DNA from: Chloroflexota bacterium | GTDB taxonomy: Bacteria > Chloroflexota > Anaerolineae > Aggregatilineales > J027 | NCBI GenBank assembly: GCA_016234595.1 | Contig: JACRBG010000043.1 | Location: 143,526-207,525, forward strand | Reading direction: 5' to 3' | DNA: 64,000 nt | Shown here: in pieces, positions 45,221-54,900 of the stretch | How positions within the stretch are numbered: position 1 is the stretch's first letter | Layout of the letters: every line of letters begins with the position of its first letter | Made by a program: the position numbers and the translations under genes | Notes under the pieces: model-generated | The model's input: the letters and a program-made list of their open reading frames with translations, nothing else | The model's database searches: none | Told to the model about the DNA's origin: nothing

Positions 45221-45550
45221 TTAGCTCAGGTGGCGCTCAATCTTGCTCAGAATACGGTCTTTGTTTTGGAAGCCAACCACACGCTCGACGGGTTGACCGC
45301 CCTTGAACAAAATGAGGGTAGGAATGCCCATGATGCCATATTGTTGCAACACGTCTTGGTTGAGATCGGCGTCCATCTTACCCACGCGCAACTTGCCCTG
45401 TAGTTCATGCGAAATTTCGTCTACGATAGGGGCAATCATCTTACAAGGGCCACACCAATCCGCCCAAAAATCGACCAAAACCGGAGTCTCGGAATTTAGG
45501 ACTTCGGTCTGAAAATTGTCACCATTTACTTCAAAGGTCTTCTGACCCAT
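45221..45550 (-). CDS. trxA: Thioredoxin
   Basis: The 109-residue product is a classical thioredoxin with the active site WCGPC at residues 32-36, the cis-proline GIPTLILF near 75 and normal length. It reduces protein disulfides in the cytoplasm. The ATG at 45550 is chosen because GGAGAA lies 6 bases upstream; an upstream GTG at 45568 is less likely. It is divergent from hrcA across 117 bases. Confidence 0.95.
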   Translation of the reverse strand: MGQKTFEVNGDNFQTEVLNSETPVLVDFWADWCGPCKMIAPIVDEISHELQGKLRVGKMDADLNQDVLQQYGIMGIPTLILFKGGQPVERVVGFQNKDRILSKIERHLS

Positions 45551-45667
45551 TGCAACTTCTCCTAGCACTTGGTTGATTTATTGATGGTAAGGTCCGAAAA
45601 TTGGACTGTCAACAGTATTTTTGTTAAATTTTTACCAACCGTATTCTACAACATTTTGAGTCACATT

Positions 45668-46765
45668 ATGACAGACGCCTCGCTCCACAAAAACCTTACC
45701 GAACGACAAGAACAACTATTGGCGTCGCTTATACGTGAATATATTGCCCGCCCAGAGCCGGTTAGCTCCAAAACACTGACGCAAACCACCGAACGTAACC
45801 TTAGTAGCGCCACGATTCGGAACGAAATGGTGGTATTGGAAGAAAAAGGCTATATCCGTTCCCCCCATACCTCAGCGGGACGGGTTCCTACTGAGGATGG
45901 GTATCGCTATTTTGTGCAATATCTGCTGAACAATCCCAATTTACCCGTGCCGGAGATGGAATCCATCCAATCGCAATTGCGGGATCGTCCCCTTGAAATG
46001 GAATCATGGTTGCAGACCGCAACTCTTATTCTGGCGAAACATACACGCAGTGCGGCCTTGGTCACAGAACCACGTGTTTGGACAGAACAACGTTTCAAAC
46101 ACATTGAACTCATCAGTACACATGGCAGATTGATTTTGATGGTTCTGGTACTTTCGACTGGCAATGTACATCAGCAAATGTTGGTCATGTCAGAGGCCAT
46201 CCCCCAACCTATGCTTACCCAAGCCTCTGACTTGTTAAATCGGGTGTGTCTCGACCAAACCGCCCAAGGCGTCCGAGATCGCAGCCGAGGTTTATCAAGC
46301 ATCTTAGCGCAAGAAATTGGCGAACTGGCGGCGGACGCCCTGCAACAAGTGAGTGAAATTGGCAGCAAAATTCTCTATCGGGCCGGTTTAAGTAACGTCT
46401 TGCCAGAGTTTCAAGAAGAAGAGGGTGTTCGACAAGCCCTACAAGTTTTAGAAGGCCAGATTGGGCTGGATGAGATTTTGAATGAGATGGTTGATAAACA
46501 GGTCGGCGGGGTGCAGGTGATTGTAGCTGGCGAGGGACGCTGGGAACAATTTAGCAATCTGAGTTTGGTTTTGGGGCGCTATGGCACAAGCCGTGTTATG
46601 GGAGCCATTGGCGTGATTGGCCCTACCCGCCTGCATTATGGCAATGCTATTTCGACTGTCAGTTATATCGCGGGACGGGTTAGTGAATTCCTGACTGAAC
46701 TACGTGGTGAGGAAGATGATGAATCATCAAGTGCCATTGATGAACCGAGGGATGATGAAAAATGA
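45668..46765 (+). CDS. hrcA: Heat-inducible transcription repressor HrcA
   Basis: HrcA represses dnaK and groE operons by binding CIRCE. The 365-residue product has the winged-helix N-terminus RQEQLLASLIREYIARPEPVSSKTL and NLSSATIRNEMVVLEEKGYIRSPHTSAGRVPTEDGYRYF, the best-known HrcA signature, followed by a GAF-like domain. The start at 45668 is chosen because the family begins there; a longer open frame upstream gives no homologous sequence. Its stop overlaps the next gene by 4 bases. Usually hrcA is next to grpE-dnaK-dnaJ, here not. Confidence 0.95.
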   Translation: MTDASLHKNLTERQEQLLASLIREYIARPEPVSSKTLTQTTERNLSSATIRNEMVVLEEKGYIRSPHTSAGRVPTEDGYRYFVQYLLNNPNLPVPEMESIQSQLRDRPLEMESWLQTATLILAKHTRSAALVTEPRVWTEQRFKHIELISTHGRLILMVLVLSTGNVHQQMLVMSEAIPQPMLTQASDLLNRVCLDQTAQGVRDRSRGLSSILAQEIGELAADALQQVSEIGSKILYRAGLSNVLPEFQEEEGVRQALQVLEGQIGLDEILNEMVDKQVGGVQVIVAGEGRWEQFSNLSLVLGRYGTSRVMGAIGVIGPTRLHYGNAISTVSYIAGRVSEFLTELRGEEDDESSSAIDEPRDDEK

Positions 46766-47088
46766 ACATTCTCGCCGATATATTATTAGCCCTATTCGCA
46801 CTGTTTCATGCTGTTCCAATGGGTTTGGCATTTAAAGAACGCAAAATTCCACTGCTCAATTTTGGTCTATGTATGTTGGGCGCAATGAATGTCTCGGTGG
46901 GGATTTTTTTGGCGACACAAGATGCCACACTCGGCACATTAGCAGCCGGAATAGGGGTACTTTCCATTGACATCGCTGCTATTTTGAATGGATACTGGCT
47001 CAATGAAAATGGCCCCAATTGGACACATCATGGCGTTCGCGCTGGCATTAGTATTTTCATAGTGGGATTGATGGCGCTTTACGCTTAA
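46762..47088 (+). CDS. Small multi-pass membrane protein
   Basis: The 108-residue product has three to four hydrophobic segments (about 3-22, 33-51, 56-76, 90-107) and no soluble domain. I do not recognise a family. Start ATGA overlaps the hrcA stop, so it is translated from the same message. It ends one base before the convergent trehalose phosphatase gene. Confidence 0.72.
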   Translation: MNILADILLALFALFHAVPMGLAFKERKIPLLNFGLCMLGAMNVSVGIFLATQDATLGTLAAGIGVLSIDIAAILNGYWLNENGPNWTHHGVRAGISIFIVGLMALYA

Positions 47089-47089
47089 A

Positions 47090-47932
47090 TCAACTCCGTT
47101 CACGGCTGAGTGATAAGTTTTCGGACAGCCACCCCAAAAAGGCTTCAACATCACTGACATCATTGATTAATACATCGGCAGAGGCCTCAATCGCGCCCGC
47201 AACTTCTGGTTCGGAGTGCAACACGCCGCAGCCTAAGGCATAACAGCTTTCAGCCAAACGTAACTTCTGGGTCATACGTAGGGGATCAAGGTCGCTTTGG
47301 TCATCCCCGATATAGAGGAGCGCATCCAGTTGGGCTTCTTCAACAATCTGGGCAATAACAGTGGCTTTATTGATTTCAAGGGGAGGGCGAATTTCAAAAA
47401 GGCGCTTGCCTGCTTTTACAATCAGCCCATGTCGTTCGGCTACCTCACGTACAATTGGCTCCAACCCTTCGGCAGCAGTTTCGGGTTGGGGTGTAAAACG
47501 ATAATTAATCGAGGCCGTCGCATACTTATCTTCAATCCACATGCCAACGGTCATATGTGGACGCAGCTCATCAAGGGCAGCAGCAAGCGCCTTGCGATGT
47601 TGCCGAACACTTTCATTTAAGACCCGACCACCGCCGACCCAACGCTCCAAACCGTTGTTGCCAATATAGACAACCCCCGGCACGGCAACACGCGCTTGTA
47701 AATCACGCACCGCCCGACCAGAAACCACCGCTACCATGGGCAGCATCAAAACAAATGTGCCCAATAGCTCTCGATTACGCGGAGTCACCACTGCTGCTTC
47801 AGGAGTTTCAGCAATATGACTGATAGTACCATCCATGTCTGTAATAAAGCCAAGCCGTTTGGCTTTAAACAGTGGTTGCAGCAGAGTATCGGTTACAGAT
47901 CGCCAATGAAGGGAAGAGGTCTTTGTTTGCAT
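47090..47932 (-). CDS. otsB: Trehalose-phosphatase (HAD family)
   Basis: The 280-residue product is an OtsB-type HAD hydrolase: the nucleophile motif TDMDGTISHIAETPEAA (D32, D34), SGRAVRDLQARV, then LEIRPPLEINKATVI with the conserved lysine, and the metal-binding GDDQSDLDPLR near residue 213. It removes phosphate from trehalose-6-phosphate. OtsA is not in the window. The ~285 bases upstream are non-coding and hold a long-range inverted repeat. Confidence 0.88.
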   Translation of the reverse strand: MQTKTSSLHWRSVTDTLLQPLFKAKRLGFITDMDGTISHIAETPEAAVVTPRNRELLGTFVLMLPMVAVVSGRAVRDLQARVAVPGVVYIGNNGLERWVGGGRVLNESVRQHRKALAAALDELRPHMTVGMWIEDKYATASINYRFTPQPETAAEGLEPIVREVAERHGLIVKAGKRLFEIRPPLEINKATVIAQIVEEAQLDALLYIGDDQSDLDPLRMTQKLRLAESCYALGCGVLHSEPEVAGAIEASADVLINDVSDVEAFLGWLSENLSLSRERS

Positions 47933-48013
47933 ATGTGTCGTGTTAGCCTTGCCTTATTGCCACTGCCACAAGAAGTTGCCCAGTTTTTGCTCAATTGTTA
48001 TTACTGGAAATTT

Positions 48014-48083
48014 CCTTGATCATCTACAAAGTTGTTTTAAAGAAATCCTGCAATAAATCAAAAAGATTTTTTTGTGATCAAGG
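48014..48083. repeat. Inverted repeat upstream of otsB
   Basis: CCTTGATCA (48014-48022) and TGATCAAGG (48075-48083) are perfect inverted 9-mers 52 bases apart, within the 285-base gap 47933-48217. Between them lies AATCAAAAAGATT followed by a T-run. No gene is seen in the gap. Could be two half-sites of an operator or a leader structure. Confidence 0.35.
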
Positions 48084-48217
48084 ACTGCCATTGCAATGAG
48101 GGTTGAGCGTTTAGGCAAGTCACCAACAGACTTTCTGAAATATCACCATCTACTTAATACAATAATAAGTGCAACTGCCGTTCTTTGCAACAAAAACAGC
48201 CCTTTCCCGCAAAATCG

Positions 48218-49360
48218 TCAGGGAGAAGTGACCGTGACATCCAAAAAGGCTAAATTATTGGCTTCATTTGTTTCAGTCACCCTATTATCAAAGTCCACCT
48301 GATACAGAATCCGTTGAGTTCCGGGTGAATTAAATGTGATGTTTAATCCATTGGAGGGGACAGTCACCGCCGCACCGGGGGCTATATTCGTGACAGGCAC
48401 GTTGAGTTGTTCGCCGCCCGGTAACACAATCAAGACATCAAATGAGCCGCTATCTCGTCCACCGTCGTTTCTAATAAGCAGAGTATAAACAGCAGTCGCT
48501 GTGCCGTTGGAGCCAAGTTGGACTTGCAAAAGACCACTGGGGCTAAGCGCCACTAAATCGGTGGGCTGGGTTTGAGGTTGGCTAGATGTGGTGGGGGTAG
48601 GCGTTGGTGTTGAGGGGGCAGCCAGCACAGTGATATTATTACAAAAACCCGTCAAAGTAACATAGGCTGAGGCTACCCACCCAATTTGGGGGCTAGTCGT
48701 ATCTTGGACCTGATACCAACTATTGTCGGCAAGACGGGCCAACACAACGGGGGTTTCATTAACCACAAATTCAGTGATGATATTGTCACGGGTGCTATCG
48801 GGTTGAGAGCGCATCCGCAAGCCGTTGATGTCTACCCGTGCCCGACAGGTTGGGTCAGTTGTGGGGATACTGGTGGGGAGACTACCTGTTCCAGTGGTTG
48901 CGCTAGTGGCAACTGTCGGGGCCACCGCCGAATCCGTCACATTTAATTGGAGGGTGGCCGCTAACCCTTGGGTAAACCCACGATAGGGACGAACCATCAA
49001 AGTATAAGTACCGGGAACCGATGAGGCTGTCCATGTCAGATTTACGGTCAATTCTTTATCGCCAGCAGGTGAAGCCGACGGTTTTTGGTCAACAATAATG
49101 TTGTTCACCAATAATTCGATGCGGGTAATGCCAGAGCCACCGGGGTCGCTGGCCTTGACTTGCAAAGTAACAGCGGTGGTGCGCGAAACACTCGTATTGG
49201 GGGCAGGCGACAGAATGGTTACAGTGGGATTGCCTGAACCGGCTTGCCCATTGTTCGACTTATCTTTGTCGCTACGAGACAAATTGCAGGCAAGCGTTGC
49301 CAGAGTTAAAGTCATTACTATCAGCAGAATTGACCTAATTGCCTGCTTGCGATGCCCCAT
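48218..49360 (-). CDS. Lipoprotein with bacterial SH3 and CARDB-like domains
   Basis: The product (380 residues from ATG 49360) has a lipoprotein signal with lipobox ATLAC and C25. A beta-sandwich follows (about 45-145), then a bacterial SH3 domain (about 172-235, DINGLRMRSQPDSTRDN) and a C-terminal CARDB/DUF11-like domain (about 265-380, FDNRVTETNEANNLAFL). A threonine/proline linker joins the last two. It is likely attached outside the membrane and binds cell wall or other surface parts. The start is chosen for CGGAG 7-8 bases upstream. Confidence 0.85.
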   Translation of the reverse strand: MGHRKQAIRSILLIVMTLTLATLACNLSRSDKDKSNNGQAGSGNPTVTILSPAPNTSVSRTTAVTLQVKASDPGGSGITRIELLVNNIIVDQKPSASPAGDKELTVNLTWTASSVPGTYTLMVRPYRGFTQGLAATLQLNVTDSAVAPTVATSATTGTGSLPTSIPTTDPTCRARVDINGLRMRSQPDSTRDNIITEFVVNETPVVLARLADNSWYQVQDTTSPQIGWVASAYVTLTGFCNNITVLAAPSTPTPTPTTSSQPQTQPTDLVALSPSGLLQVQLGSNGTATAVYTLLIRNDGGRDSGSFDVLIVLPGGEQLNVPVTNIAPGAAVTVPSNGLNITFNSPGTQRILYQVDFDNRVTETNEANNLAFLDVTVTSP

Positions 49361-49614
49361 AATTAAACTCCGGTGAAGATGGTCGTTGATGCCATTCCAA
49401 ATTGTGGGAAATGAACCCATATGATTGTAGAACGTCAACCCAAGGTCTGCAACTAAAACCTTTGACTTATCGGCGATGCATAAAAAGTGTCAAGCCGGAG
49501 TTTCACGACATACTCACATCATGCTACAATGCGTGAGAAATAAACTGGCGTATAATGTAAAAATCTTTGTATTCGCCGCACCTTTTGCCCGTTCACTATT
49601 TGGAGGCAAACCTT

Positions 49615-50481
49615 ATGTCGAATCTACCTCCGGTAGAACCACCGGATTTACGCAATCGCCGTCAGCAAAATCAGGGCAACTATCAAAGTAGCCAAAATTA
49701 TCCTCCCCAGAATTCGAATAACTATCCACCACCGGGTCAACCAAGGCCGCAACCGCGCCAACCGCAACAACAACCCCAACAGCCGGCCTATCCGCCACCC
49801 AATCAGGGCAATTACCCGCCCCCCGGCTATAATCCGCCACCGCAACAACCTCAGCAACCCCAGCAACCGAGGCCGCAACCACGTCAACCGCAACAACCAA
49901 GTTATCCTCCGCCGGGTCAACAACCACCGCCAGCCGACCCCGGATGGGACGATCCAATCCCTCCAGCACGGCGGGGAAGTTCGCGCGGTTCATCAGCCCC
50001 AAGTACCCCGCGTTCCACTGGCCTAGAAGATGTGAATGCGCCAGATTTGCGGCGGGGAGGTCGAAACTACGATAATTATGATGCGCCGGGTCAGCCACCC
50101 CGTCGCCGTAACAGTGGGGGAATATTCAGCGAAGGCCAATTTGAAGCCCTGATTTGGGGTATAGTTGTCATCATGCTGGGTTTCTCGGTGATCTTAGCCC
50201 TCACATCCAACCCAGATTGGCTGACTTCCTATTGGCCGTTGTTCAGTGGCATTTTGTTGGTCGGCTCAATCATTTTCCAAAAAGCGATCATGAATTGGCG
50301 GGTCAGCCCACTTACCCAATTGCTGGCAACGTTACTGATTTCCTACAGTATCACCCAGTTCATTGCAGGAACCAACGAAGACAACGGCTTTTTGACCATT
50401 GTGGCCTATTATCTAGGTACATGTATCATCACAGCAGGGATCATCATTTTGTCGGGCATCTTCAAGCGTGATGGTGCCTAA
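49615..50481 (+). CDS. Proline/glutamine-rich N-terminal, multi-pass C-terminal membrane protein
   Basis: The 288-residue product starts at ATG 49615 with GGAGG 8 bases upstream. Residues 1-170 are disordered and built of Pro, Gln, Asn and Tyr repeats (NYPPPGQPRPQPRQPQQQ-type units), with an Arg/Asp-rich part around 120-170. Residues ~190-285 contain three to four membrane helices. The proline/glutamine character is like that of the FtsZ linker in this genome. It ends 39 bases before the AAA+ ATPase gene in the same direction. Function unknown. Confidence 0.75.
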   Translation: MSNLPPVEPPDLRNRRQQNQGNYQSSQNYPPQNSNNYPPPGQPRPQPRQPQQQPQQPAYPPPNQGNYPPPGYNPPPQQPQQPQQPRPQPRQPQQPSYPPPGQQPPPADPGWDDPIPPARRGSSRGSSAPSTPRSTGLEDVNAPDLRRGGRNYDNYDAPGQPPRRRNSGGIFSEGQFEALIWGIVVIMLGFSVILALTSNPDWLTSYWPLFSGILLVGSIIFQKAIMNWRVSPLTQLLATLLISYSITQFIAGTNEDNGFLTIVAYYLGTCIITAGIIILSGIFKRDGA

Positions 50482-50520
50482 TTTCTTGAGTATCTAAGTC
50501 AGGGAGGATTGTTTTTTTCT

Positions 50521-51894
50521 ATGGATGCAGAGTTGACCACCGGTCGTTTGCAGAATCATCAATATGCTCACCCACTCAGCCCACTTTTGGAAGCACCTGA
50601 ATCTGCGAGTGATCTGGACATTCCGAGTTCCATTATTGTTGACATTATTGTACGTGTCCTGTTTAACGAAGGCCAAGTGAGTGTCAAACGTTTTGCTGAC
50701 ATCATTAAACTGGAACCGCAAACCCTCGACAATATTTTGGAAAAACTCCAATATGACAAATTGGTCGAGGTTGCCAGTGCAGGCAAAATGGGTCGGTTTA
50801 GCTATGTTTACGCTTTAAGTGATGAAGGAACCAAACGCGCCCGCGAGGCGATGGAGCGTAGCCAATATATCGGCCCGGCGCCTGTGCCGATTGAGAAGTA
50901 TACCCAAGCGCTTCTGTTACAAACCAATCGTAAGTTCCGTATGTCAGTGGATCAAGTCAAGAATGCACTAGGTCATCTTATTTTGCCCGAGACCTTTCAT
51001 CGGCGTATTGGCCCAGCAGTGAACTCTGGAACTTCGTTGTTCTTATATGGCCCTCCCGGTAACGGTAAAACAACGGTGGCCCAAGCCATTGCCAAGCTAA
51101 TCAGTGGGGCTGACCCCATTTGGGTTCCTTATGCGGTCACTATCGCTGGGTTTATCGTCAATCTTAACGACCCGCTCTTATTTATCCCCGCCCAAGAGGG
51201 TCATCCTGTCTTGGATGAAGTCCGCAATGTTGACCGTCGGTGGGGGCTGTGGGATCGGCCTGCGGTGATGGTCGGCGGTGAGTTAAACATGGAAGCGCTA
51301 GACTTGCGCTTTGACACGGTTGCCAAATTTTACGAGGCCCCTCTGCAATTTAAAGCTAATGGTGGCATGTTCCTCATTGACGACTTCGGACGCCAAATGA
51401 TGAGCCCCCAAGAGCTGCTCAATCGCTGGATTGTGCCATTGGAATCGGGTTATGACTTTTTGCGACTACGCACCGGGCAAACTCTTCAAGTACCCTTTCG
51501 GCAATTGATTGTGTTTAGTACAAACCTTGACCCCAATCAGCTTGTCGACGGTGCTTTCCTACGCCGCATCCAAATGAAGGTTGAGGTCGAAAGCCCTGAT
51601 GAGCGGATGTTCTTCCAGATTTTTGCTCGGATGTCGCAGGTGATGAATGTGCCGATGGAAAAAGAGGGCTTTTTGCACCTCATTCAACACTGGTATCGTG
51701 AAACGGGGCGTGAATTGCAGGCTGTTCATCCACGTGATATTCTAAAAATCATCGTCGCTATGGCGGAATATGAAGGCATTCAGCCGCGTATGACCCCGCA
51801 AATGATTGATGATGCGTGCAAAGCTTACTTTGTTCAGAGTAGCGGTATCGGTAGCAATAATCCTCCCATCCGACGGCTTCAACCCGAAGAATAA
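50521..51894 (+). CDS. Winged-helix AAA+ family ATPase
   Basis: The 457-residue product has a winged-helix-like N-terminus (about 45-110; SVKRFADIIKLEPQTLDNILEKLQYDKLVEV) and an AAA+ core with Walker A LYGPPGNGKTT near 182-192, Walker B-like GGMFLIDDFGRQ (about 280-290) and sensor FSTNLDPNQLVDGAFLRRI. The end is a short lid helix domain. It could sense and remodel a partner; I do not recognise a named family. The ATG 50521 follows GGAGGA at about 50503-50508. It is co-directional with the proline-rich membrane protein upstream and closed by a terminator. Confidence 0.8.
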   Translation: MDAELTTGRLQNHQYAHPLSPLLEAPESASDLDIPSSIIVDIIVRVLFNEGQVSVKRFADIIKLEPQTLDNILEKLQYDKLVEVASAGKMGRFSYVYALSDEGTKRAREAMERSQYIGPAPVPIEKYTQALLLQTNRKFRMSVDQVKNALGHLILPETFHRRIGPAVNSGTSLFLYGPPGNGKTTVAQAIAKLISGADPIWVPYAVTIAGFIVNLNDPLLFIPAQEGHPVLDEVRNVDRRWGLWDRPAVMVGGELNMEALDLRFDTVAKFYEAPLQFKANGGMFLIDDFGRQMMSPQELLNRWIVPLESGYDFLRLRTGQTLQVPFRQLIVFSTNLDPNQLVDGAFLRRIQMKVEVESPDERMFFQIFARMSQVMNVPMEKEGFLHLIQHWYRETGRELQAVHPRDILKIIVAMAEYEGIQPRMTPQMIDDACKAYFVQSSGIGSNNPPIRRLQPEE

Positions 51895-51903
51895 TGGGAT
51901 ATA

Positions 51904-51933
51904 GGGGGCAGGCGTCAAAAACCTGCCCTTTTT
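51904..51933 (+). terminator. Rho-independent terminator after the AAA+ ATPase gene
   Basis: GGGCAGG (51906-51912) and CCTGCCC (51922-51928) with a 9-base loop, followed by TTTTT (51929-51933). It ends 2 bases before the convergent permease stop. Confidence 0.88.
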
Positions 51934-51935
51934 AT

Positions 51936-54900
51936 TTATTCGTAACGCAAGACATTGAGTGGTTTTTCGCCACTCGCACCCCATGCCGTTAACATCGCAG
52001 CGACCACTGAAATGCCAACACAAAGGGCCATTAACCCCAATGCAGTGCTAATAGGAATAGCGTCGGTTAAATCCCCCTCGAAAATCCACGCCCAAATTTG
52101 AATGAGCAGCAGCACCGAAGCGCCAACCCCAATTAAGCCACCCAGTAAACCCATTAGCCCATTTTCAATCAAGAGCATCGTTAAGACTCGTTCGCGCTGC
52201 ACCCCCAATGATTTCATGATGCCAATTTCGCGCCGTCGTTCCATCGTGCTAAGCGCCACTGAATTGGCGATGACAACCCCACCGGTAATCAATGTCAAAA
52301 TCGAGACTAAGAAAGGCAACAGGGTGAATTGGTCAATCAGGCGTTGGGCCAATTCACTGAGCCGCTTGGCTTCAATCACAAAGGTATAGCCCACTTCAGT
52401 CGAAAGACGGCGGCGTAGATGACCAATTTGGCTTTCATCAATATCTACCACTGCGCCAATCGCATTGGGGCGGGTTAGGCTGAAGGCATCAATGGGGGCA
52501 TAAATTGGACTGCCCGCCGCTGATTGAATATCACCTAAGCGCTCATCTGAAACCCCGACCACCCGGAATTTGAGGATTTCACCAGACGAGGGGAATTCCA
52601 ATACCAAAATATCACCCGATTCAATACCCGCTGCCAACATTGCTTCGTTGCCTGTCACCACGACCACTCGCTGACCCGCGTCATTGGCATTGAGTTGGCG
52701 ATTGCCTTCATTAAAATTCTTGTCCGGCAAGGTACTAGTGACTGAACGGCCATCTATTTGCCCGACGGTTAAATCAAAAAAGTTGGTCATGCGGTTGGTT
52801 TCTTCTAAACCACCACCCACATTCCGCCCCATCACTGCAATTAAATCTTGGCGTTTAAGCACACGCCCATCGGCTTTGCGGAGTTCTACAAAATCGGTAA
52901 TGTAATTGGTGACGAGTGTATAGCTGTGGATGCCCTCGGTAGTGTCAAGTACATTCACCAATTTATTTTGGGTTTCTTCCGACGTGAAACCTGTCGCCAC
53001 AAATACATTGCCACCAAGGGTATCTTCCAATGAGATTTCAAAGAGGCGCTTGACCGCGATTGCCAGCATCGTTACTAGACTGAGCGCCAACACCCCAATG
53101 ATAAAACCCAGCAGGGTTGAAGAGACTCGCCAGCGATTTGACGACAAAGCCCGCAGTGAGACTTTGACATCGGGTAGGCCCATGCTGGGGAAGCGCGAAG
53201 TTAATTCGACCAATAACCATAAGACGGCAAACAACAGAGCCACCAAAATTAAAGCCGCTTCCACAAGGGCGATATTCATGGCGATGTCCACAATCGTTTG
53301 CCATACATCAAGGTGCGATTGGTGCAACAAGGCATAGGCAGGCCAGCCAATTACCATTCCAATAGCCCCGCCCAACCCGACCATGAATACAAAACCCACC
53401 AGACCTCCGCCCATTGTCATGGCGAGGGTGGGTTGAGTACGTAACCCATGTAGGCTTAAAATCAACCCCGCTACAACCCCAATAATCAAAGCACCTAGCG
53501 CGGTTGCAACCGTCAGATGAGTGACCACGATAGCTACTACAATGATGCCAATGGCAAAAAACAAAACACCTTGTAATCCGGTCTGAAACAACGCACCAAC
53601 GGTTAATAACAGAAAACGCCCAACCCGACCACGTGTGCCCAATTCTTGAGGGCGACGTTTCAAAAAGGGCCGACCTGCTGCGACGGCTGCACCACCCATT
53701 CCCAAAGAGAGGGCCAATACGGCCCCCACACTCACAATACTCCAGCGACTGGTTGGGTCGGGACTGATGCCATTACCCAAAATCGTCCATGCAATTAGGC
53801 CGAGCGTGACAAAAATCACGGTCATGACCAATAGGGACTGCCAAATTCCAGTGCTTGGTAGTTGAGTATCGTTGGGTCGCAGAACGTTGCCGGGGCGAAC
53901 CTGCCCAGCAATTAAAGTGGGCAAAAATCCAAAGATGGTGGTGATGATAATACCAAGCGCAAAGCCACGTATCACTGCGCCCGTGGAGAATACCCAATCG
54001 AGATCAATACCCCAGATTTGTCCAGCAAAACCGCGCAAGGCCCACGCCGCAAATAGGCCGAACGGCACGCCAACTAGGCCACCCAACATTCCCATCAAGA
54101 CCGATTCAATTAAAAACAAGAGCGTGACTTGGCGACCTTGTAACCCAATTGTTTTCAGCACAGCGATTTCGACAGTTCGACGTGCCACAACCACCAACAT
54201 GGTGTTGATAATGCCAACCCCACCAATCAAGAGAGACATGAGGCCCATAATCAGCATCAGATTGTTGAGGGCAGTGGCGATTTGCGAATTGCGATCACGT
54301 AAGTCGGCAGTAGTGCGTGCATTGACAAATGGATAGCGGTCTTGCAGTTGTTGGGCCAATTGGCGCACATGGTCGGGGTCTGTATCGGACAAGCGTACAT
54401 ATATTTGGCCCGCATAACGATTGCCATCCGCGTCGGTCGTCACCAAACTAGGGTCGTAATCGGTATACAGCGGGACAGCACTTAAATCTACGTAATAAAA
54501 GCCAAAAATCGTCGTCACAAAATTATCGGTCAGGGCCTCGGCTTCGATGGGTACAATACCTCGAATAGTGAATAAAGTATCACCCGCCCCGCCCAAATTG
54601 ACTTGGTCGCCGATTTTTAGATCATGCTCGGAGGCGGCATTGTCACTGACCACAATATCGGTGGGTTCACGCATGACCTCGCTTAACAATTTGCCATCTA
54701 GGGTGCGGATTTCGCCGTAAATAGGATAGACCGGATTGCCATCAGCGTCTTTGACTTGAATAACCAGTGCAATCACGGGTTCCGTTTCATCTTGACCCGC
54801 TTTAGAAAGACCGGCATTTGCCAGTGGGCTACGGGCGAATTGATGACGATAACTGACAACAGCTTGGGGGTCACGGTCTTTAATCCAACGTTCAAGCTCA

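Noticed and set aside
45551..45667. CIRCE element between trxA and hrcA
   Set aside because: No TTAGCACTC-N9-GAGTGCTAA inverted repeat is present; only a short TAGCACTT on one side.
49613..50098. Minus-strand open frame across the proline-rich gene
   Set aside because: Antisense shadow of a repeat-rich coding region; Val/Ala-rich product without domain signals.
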